Notes: generated by a model not told the origin, from the letters alone. Shown: positions 43,008 to 52,271, numbered from the stretch's first letter. The stretch: DNA of 64,000 bases from Cognatundibacterium crateris (GCF_010078235.1 NZ_JAABOS010000002.1:1-64000); one strand, 5' to 3'. Numbers and translations: made by a program.

Positions 43008-43916
43008 TTACCTTTGAATTTGCGGCCACTGGCGAGGATCAAGTAATTCGATTTCAGACACGGCAAATTCTGAATAGTCGAATTGCTTAGCATCACCATA
43101 CGCGGATATACATTCTTGTAAATGACCTACGGATGTCACGCCAACTAAAGCAACAGATATTTCTTTCGTAAATTTTGCAAAACCTAAAGCAAAAGATAAC
43201 GGTGACATACCTCGTTCAGCGGAAAAATGTCGCAAGCGCGTGAGTGGTAACTGTAATTTTTGCAGATGTCTCGGTAAATCGTCAGGCTGCATTAACAAGA
43301 CGCCCTGCAATAACAATGAGCGCGCATGCACCTCAACACCTCTATTCGCAAGAGTTTGCAAACTACCGTCACGAATTAATCGTTGATCAAACACATTAAC
43401 AGGCAATTGCACAACATCAAACTCATAACGCGAAAACAATTGATCAAGCTGGTTTGCGTCATAAATAGAAACGCCTATCTTGTTGATTTTTCCTGCAGCC
43501 TTCCAACCTTGTAGTTGCGCAAATAAACGATCACCACCGGGTACCAAAAGATCCTCGGCATGATGCACCAATACCCCAGTTACATGTCCAGATTGCATTT
43601 TCTGGAGAGAGCTTGCAAAGATCGCTTCGACATCTTCAATGTGTTCTGCACAGATTTCAGGAAGTCTTAATGGCTTTGTTTTTGTAAAGACAGAAAAATT
43701 ACCAGGAGAAATTTCATCGAAACATGCCCCCAATACATCCTCGCTACTGCCATAAGCGGCTGCAGTATCAATTACAGTAAGACCATGCTCATTTGCAGAA
43801 TGCATGATTGCCTTGGCTGTACCCAACGAAACTTGCCCATCTTTATTTGCGATCCCATAATCAAGGCCAAACTGTACAGTACCCAACCCCAACTTGGTTT
43901 TACTCTTTAAGCTCAT
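43008..43916 (-). CDS. aldo/keto reductase
   Basis: A 302-residue NAD(P)H-dependent reductase with the AKR barrel. LGLGTVQFGLDYG opens the sequence. The catalytic region TVIDTAAAYGSSEDVLG holds Asp and Tyr, VTGVLVHHAEDLL holds the active-site His, and the NADPH segment SVALVGVTSVGHLQE is late. Members of this group occur in nonulosonate and rare-sugar clusters. It may reduce a keto sugar or modify the glycan precursor. No closer assignment is possible. Confidence 0.85.
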   Translation of the reverse strand: MSLKSKTKLGLGTVQFGLDYGIANKDGQVSLGTAKAIMHSANEHGLTVIDTAAAYGSSEDVLGACFDEISPGNFSVFTKTKPLRLPEICAEHIEDVEAIFASSLQKMQSGHVTGVLVHHAEDLLVPGGDRLFAQLQGWKAAGKINKIGVSIYDANQLDQLFSRYEFDVVQLPVNVFDQRLIRDGSLQTLANRGVEVHARSLLLQGVLLMQPDDLPRHLQKLQLPLTRLRHFSAERGMSPLSFALGFAKFTKEISVALVGVTSVGHLQECISAYGDAKQFDYSEFAVSEIELLDPRQWPQIQR

Positions 43917-43982
43917 TAAGCAACATTCCTAAGCAACAATATCCAATTCAGACCCAACAAAAAACACAGCAACAGCAAACCA

Positions 43983-45143
43983 TTAATGCAAAATCGAAGA
44001 CAATTTTTCTACTACATATTCCTGCTGCTGCTCAGTCAAGTTTGTATACATAGGCAAACTGATGGCATTCGCATAATATGCCTCAGCAGCTGGACAGTAA
44101 CCCTTACTGAAGTTCAACTGTTGATAATATGGTTGCAAGTAAACTGGGATATAGTGGAGATTGACGCCTATATTTGCCTCCCGCAATTTTTGAAAGACTT
44201 CAAGATGGCTGAATCCACTTTCTGGTTTAACTTGGACAATATAGAGGTGCAAACCTGAATACGTATCAGGATGCTGCCACGGAACCAAGACGTCTACCGA
44301 TGCTAGCAGTTGATTGTAACGAGCCGCGATTTCATGTCTCTTCGCAACAAATTCATCCAAACGCTGCATTTGGCTCACACCTAATGCGGCTTGCAATTCA
44401 GTCATTCGATAGTTATAACCCAACTCAATCTGTTGGTAATACCACGGACCATCGGGGGCATGCGTCATCTCATCCAGATCACGTGTGATACCGTGACTTC
44501 GGAATAAATTCATTTTTTTGGCAAGTGCAGCATTGTTCGTTGTAGCAAGTCCACCTTCTGCCGTTGTAATAATTTTCACAGGGTGAAAACTAAACACAGT
44601 TATATCGCTGTATCGGCAGTTGCCAATTGGCTCATCCTTATAGCGTCCACCAATTGCATGCGACGCATCTTCAATAACAAAAAAGCCATAACGTTTCGCA
44701 AGCGATGCGATGGCTTCCATGTCACAGGACTGACCGCTCAAATGAACAGGAATAACTACCTTTGGCAACTTGCCTGAAGCTTCAGCTAAAACTAATTTTT
44801 TTTCCAATTCGATGACACTCATATTGAAAGTTTTAGCATCAATATCAACAAAATCTATCGAAGCACCACAATAAAGAGCACAGTTAGCTGATGCGACAAA
44901 AGTAATCGGTGTAGTCCAAACGTGATCCCCCGGCCCAATGCCCAATGCTAAGCAAGCAATATGCAGAGCGGATGTAGCACTATTAACCGCAAGCGAGTAA
45001 GCGACATTGCAATATTGAGAAACCAACGCCTCAAATTTGGGAACAGCTGGACCCTGGGTTAAAAAATCTGACTTCAATACTTCGACGACACTATCAATAT
45101 CTTGTTGATTAATGTCTTGTCGTCCATAAGGAATATAGTTCAC
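43983..45143 (-). CDS. pseC: UDP-4-amino-sugar aminotransferase PseC
   Basis: A 386-residue PLP aminotransferase of the DegT/DnrJ/EryC1 family. It transfers an amino group to C4 of the 4-keto-hexose made by PseB. The PLP-lysine segment is ITVFSFHPVKIITTAEGGL, and FVIEDASHAIGGRY supplies the cofactor-binding Asp. The opening IPYGRQDINQQDIDSVVEVL is typical of PseC. It starts at GTG (45143) with GGAG seven bases before. It follows pseB by 20 bp. Confidence 0.93.
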   Translation of the reverse strand: MNYIPYGRQDINQQDIDSVVEVLKSDFLTQGPAVPKFEALVSQYCNVAYSLAVNSATSALHIACLALGIGPGDHVWTTPITFVASANCALYCGASIDFVDIDAKTFNMSVIELEKKLVLAEASGKLPKVVIPVHLSGQSCDMEAIASLAKRYGFFVIEDASHAIGGRYKDEPIGNCRYSDITVFSFHPVKIITTAEGGLATTNNAALAKKMNLFRSHGITRDLDEMTHAPDGPWYYQQIELGYNYRMTELQAALGVSQMQRLDEFVAKRHEIAARYNQLLASVDVLVPWQHPDTYSGLHLYIVQVKPESGFSHLEVFQKLREANIGVNLHYIPVYLQPYYQQLNFSKGYCPAAEAYYANAISLPMYTNLTEQQQEYVVEKLSSILH

Positions 45144-45163
45144 ACTTAGCTCCGCAAATCAAT

Positions 45164-46159
45164 TTAAGCGACATGTGTTTCAATTAACTTGCGTAATTCA
45201 TCGACAGTTAAAAAGTGATCGTTACTACCGCTATCATAACTAAAGCCGGGAGCGACTAATTTACCGTTCATTTTTTTACAGTACTCTTCAATTGAGTAAT
45301 TTCCACCTGAGGGTAAAATAGCGTAATAGTTACCAATATCAACCGTATTTGGACTATCGCTACTAGTAATCATTTCTTCATGAATTTTTTCACCCGGACG
45401 AATACCAACGACTGGGTGAGCACACTCGGGCGCAATGGCTTGAGCCACATCCAAAATTCGATAGGAAGGGATTTTTGGCACAAGAATTTCACCACCCCAA
45501 GCATTTTCGATAGACCACAAGACCATATCTACACCTTCCTGGAGAGAGATATTGAAACGCGTCATTGCTGAATCGGTAATAGGCAAAACACCTGTTGATC
45601 GTTTTTCTTGAAAGAATGGAATTACTGATCCACGGCTACCCATGACGTTTCCATAGCGCACAACACTGAACGAGACATCCCTGTTTCCTTTTATATTATT
45701 CGCAGCAACAAAAAGCTTATCGGAACACAATTTGGTTGCACCATAAAGATTAATTGGCGCAGCAGCTTTATCTGTGGACAATGCAACTACTCTTTGCACA
45801 TTATTGTCGAGACAAGCCTCAATCAGATTTTGGGCCCCAAGAACATTGGTTTTAATGCATTCAAATGGATTATATTCCGCAGCTGGAACTTGCTTTAAAG
45901 CTGCAGCATGGATAACGATATCAATACCCTCAAGTGCTCTTCTCAAGCGAGATTCATCACGAATATCGCCAATAAAATAACGCAATCCTTTATATTTTTC
46001 ACCAGAAAATGCCTGCGCCATTTCAAACTGTTTAAGCTCATCCCGAGAAAACACAACCAATCGTTTAATATCAGGATAACGATCCAAAATAGTTTTTACA
46101 AAAGCTTTGCCAAATGAGCCAGTGCCACCAGTTATAAGAATGGATTTGTTTGACAGCAT
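45164..46159 (-). CDS. pseB: UDP-GlcNAc 4,6-dehydratase (inverting) PseB
   Basis: A 331-residue extended SDR that converts UDP-GlcNAc to the 4-keto-6-deoxy-L-sugar, the first step of pseudaminic acid synthesis. It has ILITGGTGSFGKAF (7-20), FSRDELKQFEM, FIGDIRD, HAAALKQVPAAEYNP, LSTDKAAAPINLYGATK and VRYGNVMGSRGSVIPFF, all diagnostic of the FlaA1/PseB group. It is the first large gene of the cluster, with a short upstream reading frame ahead of it. Confidence 0.95.
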   Translation of the reverse strand: MLSNKSILITGGTGSFGKAFVKTILDRYPDIKRLVVFSRDELKQFEMAQAFSGEKYKGLRYFIGDIRDESRLRRALEGIDIVIHAAALKQVPAAEYNPFECIKTNVLGAQNLIEACLDNNVQRVVALSTDKAAAPINLYGATKLCSDKLFVAANNIKGNRDVSFSVVRYGNVMGSRGSVIPFFQEKRSTGVLPITDSAMTRFNISLQEGVDMVLWSIENAWGGEILVPKIPSYRILDVAQAIAPECAHPVVGIRPGEKIHEEMITSSDSPNTVDIGNYYAILPSGGNYSIEEYCKKMNGKLVAPGFSYDSGSNDHFLTVDELRKLIETHVA

Positions 46160-46165
46160 AATTTA

Positions 46166-46196
46166 CCCGAAATTAAAAATTAAAAATTAAATAAAC
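46166..46196. repeat. short AT-rich tandem repeat upstream of pseB
   Basis: Three tandem AAATTAAA-type units sit within 37 bp of the pseB start codon. They could change copy number by slippage and alter spacing in the leader; no effect is shown. Confidence 0.5.
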
Positions 46197-46232
46197 TTCA
46201 TTTAACAAGCATTAAATGCTCATTCCAAATAC

Positions 46233-46337
46233 TCAAAAAGTCAAAAAAAAATGAAGCCAGAAGCAATCGAAATTCATTACAACAAGAGCCACATTTTCAT
46301 TTAAATGAATGACCATACTATCTTCAAAACACAACAT
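46233..46337 (-). CDS. candidate 34-aa leader frame upstream of pseB
   Basis: A 34-codon frame (MLCFEDSMVIHLNENVALVV, then a stretch rich in Phe/Trp ending WLHFFLTF) is preceded by GGGAGGTGA, an almost perfect ribosome-binding site. It ends 74 bp before the pseB ATG. It could be a leader peptide whose translation influences the operon, or a small membrane-interacting protein. The strong ribosome-binding site is the main evidence. Confidence 0.4.
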   Translation of the reverse strand: MLCFEDSMVIHLNENVALVVMNFDCFWLHFFLTF

Positions 46338-46879
46338 ATCGTCACCTCCCAAATAGCTACCCGACTGCAGCTTGACGATCTCGATTGGAATCGCATCTGT
46401 ATTTCTCTATCGATACACTTCTCCGAGTGGCATATATGTGGATTGATTTTCAGTCAGTAAAATTACTTCTCACCGCACGCCCCCCCCTGCAACACCTTAA
46501 ACAACAATCCAATGCCCTACACGATGACGAAGTTTATGTGGACTCAGCTAGCACCAAGTTTACTTATACCCACTTATATTTAAATTATTCGACTTCATCC
46601 ATACTGCCATAGCACTCCCAAGGTCAAAACACTTTTTGGCGCAAAGTAAGTCCTTCAAGCCCCTGATTCAATAATATTCATTTTATTCACACGTATACTT
46701 AAAACTTACGCAGCAATTAAACCAACTTGAGATAAATTTGTATTGGCTTCAAATTGCAATTTCATTTGCATTTCTACGCAAACAGAAAATCCTAAATTTC
46801 CTATAAATAGAAGCACAACTAAACACATGAATTTGAATTACCTTCACAGTTCACCACCACACTCTACTTTCGACGTTTA
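46338..46879. other. intergenic region between regulator and glycan cluster
   Basis: About 540 bp of AT-rich DNA expected to carry the main promoter of the glycan operon on the minus strand. A minus-strand TTGACC ... TATGGA pair with an 18-bp spacer (near 46600-46630) is a possible promoter. An eight-base C run lies near 46481-46488. No RNA gene is recognisable. Confidence 0.4.
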
Positions 46880-47248
46880 TCACAGCATGCCTGATTTACT
46901 TTGACTAAGCTCCTCAGCTGAAACCTCCAGCCGCAAAGACTCAATCTCCAGCCTTAGTCGCTCATACTCATCCATCTTGTGCTGCAAAAATCTGACCGTA
47001 ATCGCACTTTTCTCTACCATGCCTTGTGGCGTCAGTAAGTAGGCATATGCCAATTTGCGCTTACTGTCCTGAAAATTCTGTATTTTCAGCCAGCCTTTAT
47101 CCAACAAAGCCTTAATGCAATAATTGGTTTTGCCTAAGCTAACACCTAGCTGCTCAGCCAGTTCGCGTTGGGTGATGTTTGGGTGCTGCTCCAGCAGCCG
47201 CATCAGCTTCAGATGCGTGTCTTCATCAGTGTTTATTTTTTTTTGCAT
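46880..47248 (-). CDS. MarR-type EPS-associated transcriptional regulator
   Basis: A 122-residue winged-helix protein of the MarR_EPS type. The signature HPNITQRELAEQLGVSLGKTNYCIKALLDKGWLKIQNF spans the recognition helix. AYAYLLTPQGMVEKSAITVRFLQHKMDEYERLRLEIE forms the wing and dimerisation coil. Members accompany exopolysaccharide and O-antigen clusters and are presumed to regulate them. It lies upstream of the Pse cluster in the same orientation. The start is either 47248 (GGACTGAG upstream) or 47278. Confidence 0.88.
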   Translation of the reverse strand: MQKKINTDEDTHLKLMRLLEQHPNITQRELAEQLGVSLGKTNYCIKALLDKGWLKIQNFQDSKRKLAYAYLLTPQGMVEKSAITVRFLQHKMDEYERLRLEIESLRLEVSAEELSQSKSGML

Positions 47249-47278
47249 ACAACTCAGTCCGGCATCCAGGGAAGGCAT

Positions 47279-47616
47279 TCAATATTCCGACAAGGTTTGC
47301 AAAGCGGGACTAGATAAAGCCATCGTTCAACAATTGAACGCAGTTTAGCATTTATTTTATTGGCAATAAACTTATTTATTTTGGTAAACGCTTTTATCAC
47401 TGTGCTTTCCCGAAGTTCACAATTTTACACAGGATGCGCGTCAACAAAATGACAAGCATGTTACCAACACCAGCGACCTTAAATATCTGCGCACAGGCAG
47501 CATAATTTTGCAATCCTGCTCATCAATTGGTAGGATTAGTCCTTTATCAGCGAACGGGCACCAGACAGGTGGATCGTGGCGTAAAGCCTGGCTGTGAACT
47601 TTAGGATCCTGGACCT
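47279..47616. other. divergent intergenic region, MarR regulator / minC
   Basis: About 340 bp between the minus-strand regulator and minC. The part near the regulator is AT-rich, and the part near minC is more GC-rich. It must contain divergent promoters, but no unambiguous -35/-10 pair, repeat or RNA was found by eye. Confidence 0.4.
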
Positions 47617-48393
47617 ATGCAAAATAGTCTGACCCGCAAGCCTATAGAAATTAAAATCTCAACTGTTGTTGCCGTAGCAATTTCATTGCATGAGGCTTCA
47701 ATCCCGGTGTTGGCGGCGGCTTTGGAGGAGATGACGGCAGGTTCGCCGGATTTCTTCGATGATGAGTTCGCGGTGATCGATGTGGAAGCGATCGCAGATC
47801 AGTCGCTGGACTGGGATGCGTTGATCCCTTTATTCAAGGCGAATGGCCTGAATCCTGTTGCGGTCAGACATGCCAATGAGCAAGACCATGCGGCCCTGCG
47901 CAGTCACGGACTGAGTATAGACGTCGTGAATAAACCACGCAGCGAGGTGGAAACCACCCTGTCTGTGCCTGCTGCTGAAGTAGTTGCGCCGGAGCCAGAA
48001 CCAGAGCCAACGCCAGCCCCCTTACCTGAACCACAAATCATCATCAGAAATAATCCGGCATTAGTGATCGATACGCCGGTGCGTGGCGGGCAAAGGATCT
48101 ATGCCAAAGGTGCGGATCTGATCATTACGGCAGTGGTCAATCCTGGCGCGGAAGTGATTGCGGATGGCAGCATACATGTCTATGCCCCCTTACGTGGACG
48201 TGCATTGGCAGGCGCGACCGGCAATACTGAAGCGAGGATATTTGCACTGACGATGGAGCCGGAATTGGTATCGATTGCAGGCATTTACCGGACTTTTGAG
48301 AATGGTTTTCCGGATTTAGCAGCAAATCACCCTGTACAAGTCAGGTTAAATGGTGACAGTATTGAAGTTTCGTCAGTAAAATCAACTGGCTGA
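47617..48393 (+). CDS. minC: septum-site determining protein MinC
   Basis: A 258-residue inhibitor of FtsZ polymerisation. The N-terminal domain (about 1-105) is followed by a Pro/Glu linker (EPEPEPTPAPLPEP) and the C-terminal beta-helix that binds MinD and FtsZ. The latter is marked by RGGQRIYAKGADLIITAVVNPGAEV and PLRGRALAGATGN, where the conserved RSGQ is RGGQ. It is first gene of minCDE; minD follows 43 bp later. Confidence 0.95.
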   Translation: MQNSLTRKPIEIKISTVVAVAISLHEASIPVLAAALEEMTAGSPDFFDDEFAVIDVEAIADQSLDWDALIPLFKANGLNPVAVRHANEQDHAALRSHGLSIDVVNKPRSEVETTLSVPAAEVVAPEPEPEPTPAPLPEPQIIIRNNPALVIDTPVRGGQRIYAKGADLIITAVVNPGAEVIADGSIHVYAPLRGRALAGATGNTEARIFALTMEPELVSIAGIYRTFENGFPDLAANHPVQVRLNGDSIEVSSVKSTG

Positions 48394-48436
48394 TGCCCTG
48401 CTATCAGACATATCGGATAAATAAAAGGAGCTATTT

Positions 48437-49252
48437 GTGGCAAGAATCATCGTTGTAACATCCGGCAAGGGCGGTGTGGGCAAAACCACATCGAGTGCTA
48501 GTTTTGCGTCTGGGCTGGCAATGCGGGGCCACAAGACCGCCGTCCTGGACTTTGACGTAGGCCTGCGCAATCTGGACCTGATCATGGGCTGTGAGCGTCG
48601 CGTGGTGTACGATCTGGTGAATGTCATCAGCGGCGAAGCCAGCCTGAATCAGGCTTTAATCAAAGATAAACATTGCGATAACCTGTTCATTTTACCGGCC
48701 TCGCAAACCCGCGATAAAGATGCGCTGACTGAAGAAGGTGTAGAACGGGTTCTGAATGACCTGGTCAAAATGGACTTTGAATACATCGTCTGCGACTCAC
48801 CGGCAGGGATAGAGCGCGGCGCCGTGATGGCACTGACTTTCGCGGATGAAGCAATCGTCGTGACGAATCCTGAAGTGTCCTCGGTGCGTGACTCTGACCG
48901 CATCCTGGGCATCATACAGGCGAAATCCAAGCGCGCTCAGGCTGGCGGCGAGCCGGTTAAAGAACATTTATTAATTACGCGCTATTCACCAAAGCGGGTT
49001 GAAGCAGGCGAAATGTTGTCGTACACCGACGTGCAGGAAATCCTGCGCATTCCGCTCATCGGTGTGATTCCTGAATCAGAAGCAGTGCTGCATGCTTCCA
49101 ATCAGGGCAATCCTGCTATTCATATGAAGGGCAGTGATGTATCCGATGCGTATGAAGATGTGGTTTCCCGCTTCCTGGGCCAGGAAACACCGTTACGTTT
49201 CATCACCTATGAAAAACCGGGCTTACTGCAGCGCATTTTCGGAGGTAAATAA
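48437..49252 (+). CDS. minD: septum-site determining ATPase MinD
   Basis: A 271-residue ParA/MinD ATPase that recruits MinC to the membrane away from mid-cell. It starts at GTG (48437) after AAAAGGAG. The deviant Walker [15 protein letters not shown] lies at residues 10-23. Walker B VCDSPAG is near 118. The C-terminal amphipathic membrane-targeting helix ([10 protein letters not shown]) is present. It is followed by minE after a single base past the stop, with GGAGGT inside the minD end. Confidence 0.97.
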   Translation: MARIIVVTSGKGGVGKTTSSASFASGLAMRGHKTAVLDFDVGLRNLDLIMGCERRVVYDLVNVISGEASLNQALIKDKHCDNLFILPASQTRDKDALTEEGVERVLNDLVKMDFEYIVCDSPAGIERGAVMALTFADEAIVVTNPEVSSVRDSDRILGIIQAKSKRAQAGGEPVKEHLLITRYSPKRVEAGEMLSYTDVQEILRIPLIGVIPESEAVLHASNQGNPAIHMKGSDVSDAYEDVVSRFLGQETPLRFITYEKPGLLQRIFGGK

Positions 49253-49253
49253 A

Positions 49254-49517
49254 GTGGCTCTGCTTTCTTTTTTATTTAACAGCAAACCTAAAACCGCCAA
49301 TATGGCGAAAGAGCGTCTGCAAATCATTATTGCCCGTGAACGCACAGGGCGCGATGGGTATGATTTCTTACCTGCATTGCGTGAAGAGCTGATCGCTGTG
49401 ATTTCGAAATACACCAAAGTCAGCCCTGAGGACATCAAGGTGTCTCTGGACAAACAAGGTAATTTGGAAGTGCTGGATGTCAATGTCGTATTACCAGAAC
49501 TCGAAGTACGCAGTTGA
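49254..49517 (+). CDS. minE: cell-division topological factor MinE
   Basis: An 87-residue MinE that stimulates MinD ATPase and drives the pole-to-pole oscillation. The N-terminal membrane/MinD-binding part ([29 protein letters not shown]) and the C-terminal dimerisation domain ([23 protein letters not shown]) are complete. The GTG start at 49254 has GGAGGT eight bases before it. Confidence 0.96.
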   Translation: MALLSFLFNSKPKTANMAKERLQIIIARERTGRDGYDFLPALREELIAVISKYTKVSPEDIKVSLDKQGNLEVLDVNVVLPELEVRS

Positions 49518-49533
49518 TCAATTGTTCAGACTT

Positions 49534-49560
49534 CTGCAGGCGGATCTGCGCCGCCTGCAG
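49534..49560 (+). terminator. hairpin terminator after minE
   Basis: A perfect 10-bp GC-rich stem (CTGCAGGCGG / CCGCCTGCAG) with a seven-base loop lies 17 bp after minE. Additional outer pairing is possible (AATTGT/ACAATT). The following T-run is short, so termination strength is uncertain. Confidence 0.65.
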
Positions 49561-49749
49561 ACAATTGTTTCACGCCCACGACTATTTCATACCCCATTGC
49601 AATACTGTTCGGATTCTGCGACGGTAAAGATTGCAAATTCCCAAACCACAACGTATGCTGTTGCATAACAAATCAGCAATTGCAATGATCATCGAATAAA
49701 ATTATGGCAAAACCTGCAATTTGGATGAGAACTGCATAAGTCCACAATT

Positions 49750-49779
49750 TTGATATTTTGCAATTGCATTCGTTATAAT
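49750..49779 (+). promoter_or_regulatory. sigma-70 promoter of the response-regulator operon
   Basis: TTGATA (49750-49755) and a perfect TATAAT (49774-49779) are separated by 18 bp. Transcription would start about 40 bp before the ATG at 49825. Confidence 0.75.
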
Positions 49780-49824
49780 GATATGTATTGGCCAATTCAA
49801 GCCGGACTTTAACGGTAATTACTC

Positions 49825-50517
49825 ATGAGAATCGCTGTACTCGACGACGACAACAACTTGTTGGAACTGGTCTGCACCATCCTTAACGCTGCCGGCCATA
49901 CCTGCCATCCATTTTTAAGTGGTAAAGAAATGCTGCATCAGCTGCGTCGAGAAAGTTACGACATGCTGATACTGGACTGGCAAGTCCCGGATCTGAACGG
50001 CACAGAAATCCTGCATTGGGTCAGAGAGAAACTGTCTCCTACGCTGCCTGTCTTGTTCATGACCAGCCGCTCCGGCGAGGATGATATTGTGGCGGGTCTT
50101 GCTGCAGGTGCAGACGATTACATGATCAAGCCTATCCGTCGCAGTGAGCTGGTTGCACGCGTACAAGCCTTATTGCGTCGCGCCTATCCGACCCAAACCG
50201 CTTCGGAACATTTGCAGTTTGGCGCTTACAAATTTGAAACCCGTGCCGGTCGCGTGACCATCAATGAAGAACCGGTAGAAATGACGCAGAAAGAGTTCGA
50301 TCTGGCGTTGTTACTGTTCCGTAATTTGGGCCGCCCTTTATCGCGTGCTTATATTCTGGAAGCGGTTTGGTCGCGCGATGTCGATATTCCATCGAGAACC
50401 ATGGATACCCATATTTCACGGGTACGCAGCAAGCTGGAATTACGCCCGGAAAATGGATACCGTCTCGCTCCAGTGTATAGTTACGGTTACCGACTAGAAC
50501 AAGTCACAGCAGAATAA
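49825..50517 (+). CDS. OmpR-family response regulator
   Basis: A 230-residue regulator. The receiver domain (1-120) has the acidic pocket (LDDDN, Asp7-9), phospho-acceptor Asp51 (LILDWQVPD), Thr in FMTSR and Lys in MIKPIRR. The C-terminal winged helix (about 130-228) ends SYGYRL. It is upstream of a LysM-FecR protein and a CHASE2 histidine kinase, which is its likely partner. A hairpin after its stop may set expression ratios. Confidence 0.92.
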   Translation: MRIAVLDDDNNLLELVCTILNAAGHTCHPFLSGKEMLHQLRRESYDMLILDWQVPDLNGTEILHWVREKLSPTLPVLFMTSRSGEDDIVAGLAAGADDYMIKPIRRSELVARVQALLRRAYPTQTASEHLQFGAYKFETRAGRVTINEEPVEMTQKEFDLALLLFRNLGRPLSRAYILEAVWSRDVDIPSRTMDTHISRVRSKLELRPENGYRLAPVYSYGYRLEQVTAE

Positions 50518-50521
50518 CAAG

Positions 50522-50547
50522 TCCGGGTCAGCACAGTCTGACCCGGA
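50522..50547 (+). terminator. hairpin between response regulator and FecR gene
   Basis: A perfect 10-bp stem (TCCGGGTCAG / CTGACCCGGA) with a six-base loop and a weak T tract lies four bases past the regulator stop and 26 bp before the next ATG. It may act as a leaky terminator or mRNA stabiliser. Confidence 0.6.
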
Positions 50548-50573
50548 TTGCATTTAAAAATTAGGAAATTCGC

Positions 50574-52271
50574 ATGAGCTTTTCTCCCTCCCTCTTGCGC
50601 AAGCTTCAAGCAAGCGTCCTGTTCGCGATGACGCTGTCACTCAGTTCAGTTGCAGTCGCCGCACAGCCACGCGGTGAGCCTGGCACTGTGATCGCGACAC
50701 CACCTGACATGACTTACTACGCGTTGCAAGGTGACACTCTGTTGAGTATTGCCAAGCGCTTTACCAATCAGCCGCAGAACTGGACTGTATTGAGTAAAAA
50801 AAATCAGATTGTTGATGACCGTGCGATTCCTATCGGTACGGCAATCCGTATCCCGCTTGATTTGCTGCCAGAAGTCGATAGTGAGGCCAAAGTCGTCGCA
50901 CTCGCGGGTAATCCGGTTTACAAGTTACCCAACAGCGGCGAAGCAAATCTGACGATAGGCGTTGTTTTAAAAGAAGGCACACAAATCCTGACTGGTAAGA
51001 ACGGCTTCGTCACACTGGCACTGCCGGACGAATCCAGAATCTCAATACCGTCTAATAGTCAGGTCGTGCTCAGCAAGTTACGCAAAACCCAGTACACATC
51101 CAGCCCGCGCACTGAACTGTCTTTGATCGAAGGCAAGGTCGAGTCGCGGGTGACATCACTGAGTACAAATAAGGGCCGCTTTGAGGTGCGCTCGCCACTG
51201 GCTATTGCCGGTGTACGCGGCACCCATTTCCGGGTCGGTGTAAGTGACAATGGCACCGCCAACGAAGTCCTGGAAGGTGGCGTAGCAGTCGATCAGGCTA
51301 AAGCACAAAAAACTGCGAAGCTGACGCTGGGCGCGGGCAAAGGAAACATCGTCAATGCCAGCGGTGTTGGCAAGCCGGTTGATTTGTTGCCATCACCTGT
51401 GCTGGATGAAGGCAGCCGTTTACAGATACGTCCAACCATGCAATTTCTCGCACAAGCAATGCCGGCAGCGCAAGCCTGGCGGGTACAAGTCAGCAAAGAT
51501 GCGCAGGCGCTGGACATAGTGATGGAAAACCGCTTCAAAGATCCGCGCTTTAAATTTGGCGGTTTGGATGATGGTGATTATTTCTTGCGTGTCACTGCCA
51601 TTGATCAGCATGGTCTCGAAGGTATTCCGCTGATACAGAGCTTTACACTCAAAGCCAGACCTGAGCCACCATTTACCTCGCAGCCAAAAAATAAAGTCAG
51701 GTCTGACAAAGTGGATTTCAGCTGGACAGAAGCGGCCAATGCCGACAATTACCGCGTGCAGATAGCCAAAGACAGTGACTTCAAAACACTGGTGCATGAT
51801 GAAGCAGGTATCCGTAACGTACATTGGACCAACGACAAATTAGCGGATGGCGACTACTACTGGCGCATTGCGACAGTCGCACAAAAAAATGGAAAACCGG
51901 ATCAGGGGCCATTTAGCGATGCACAAAAATTCCAGAAGTTGCCGCCGCAAGGTGGAGCCAGTTTTGCCGATTCAGAAGGTAAAGACATTACCCTGAGCTG
52001 GCCAGCAGAGCCTGGTCAGACTTTCCTGGTCCAGCTGGCCGCTGACAAGGAATTCACACGTCTGCTGCTGTCCAAAGAACTGACGCAGGCGGAACTGAAG
52101 CTGCCACGGCCTGCTCCCGGTGATTACTTCATCCGCGTCAAGGCAACTGACCCCGATGGCTTTGTAGGGAGTTTTTCCGGAACCCAGAAAATCAATATCA
52201 GTGCGCGTTGGACCACCTCTGATGGAGACGCACTGCGCAGTGCAGCGGGTGTCGTCAAAACCGGATATTGA
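50574..52271 (+). CDS. periplasmic LysM-FecR domain protein
   Basis: A 565-residue exported protein. A signal peptide (residues 1-29, LFAMTLSLSSVAVAAQ) is followed by a LysM module (YYALQGDTLLSIAKRFTNQPQNWTVLSKKN, about 48-95) for peptidoglycan binding. A FecR domain (about 110-235, containing TRGTHF-like VRGTHFRVGV) and C-terminal fibronectin-III-like repeats (about 300-545) follow. It is translationally coupled to the CHASE2 kinase (TTGA overlap), so it is probably an envelope sensor partner of that kinase. Confidence 0.88.
   Translation: MSFSPSLLRKLQASVLFAMTLSLSSVAVAAQPRGEPGTVIATPPDMTYYALQGDTLLSIAKRFTNQPQNWTVLSKKNQIVDDRAIPIGTAIRIPLDLLPEVDSEAKVVALAGNPVYKLPNSGEANLTIGVVLKEGTQILTGKNGFVTLALPDESRISIPSNSQVVLSKLRKTQYTSSPRTELSLIEGKVESRVTSLSTNKGRFEVRSPLAIAGVRGTHFRVGVSDNGTANEVLEGGVAVDQAKAQKTAKLTLGAGKGNIVNASGVGKPVDLLPSPVLDEGSRLQIRPTMQFLAQAMPAAQAWRVQVSKDAQALDIVMENRFKDPRFKFGGLDDGDYFLRVTAIDQHGLEGIPLIQSFTLKARPEPPFTSQPKNKVRSDKVDFSWTEAANADNYRVQIAKDSDFKTLVHDEAGIRNVHWTNDKLADGDYYWRIATVAQKNGKPDQGPFSDAQKFQKLPPQGGASFADSEGKDITLSWPAEPGQTFLVQLAADKEFTRLLLSKELTQAELKLPRPAPGDYFIRVKATDPDGFVGSFSGTQKINISARWTTSDGDALRSAAGVVKTGY

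Larger units (their letters stand above)
49518..49824. other. intergenic region minE / response regulator
   Basis: This 307-bp gap holds a terminator-like hairpin directly after minE and a promoter for the next operon; both are listed separately. The rest is AT-rich without other recognisable elements. Confidence 0.7.

Noticed and set aside
46385-46612. 75-codon plus-strand frame in the regulator/glycan gap
   Set aside because: No ribosome-binding site, no domain, and an eight-C run in the middle; it is likely chance in AT-rich DNA.
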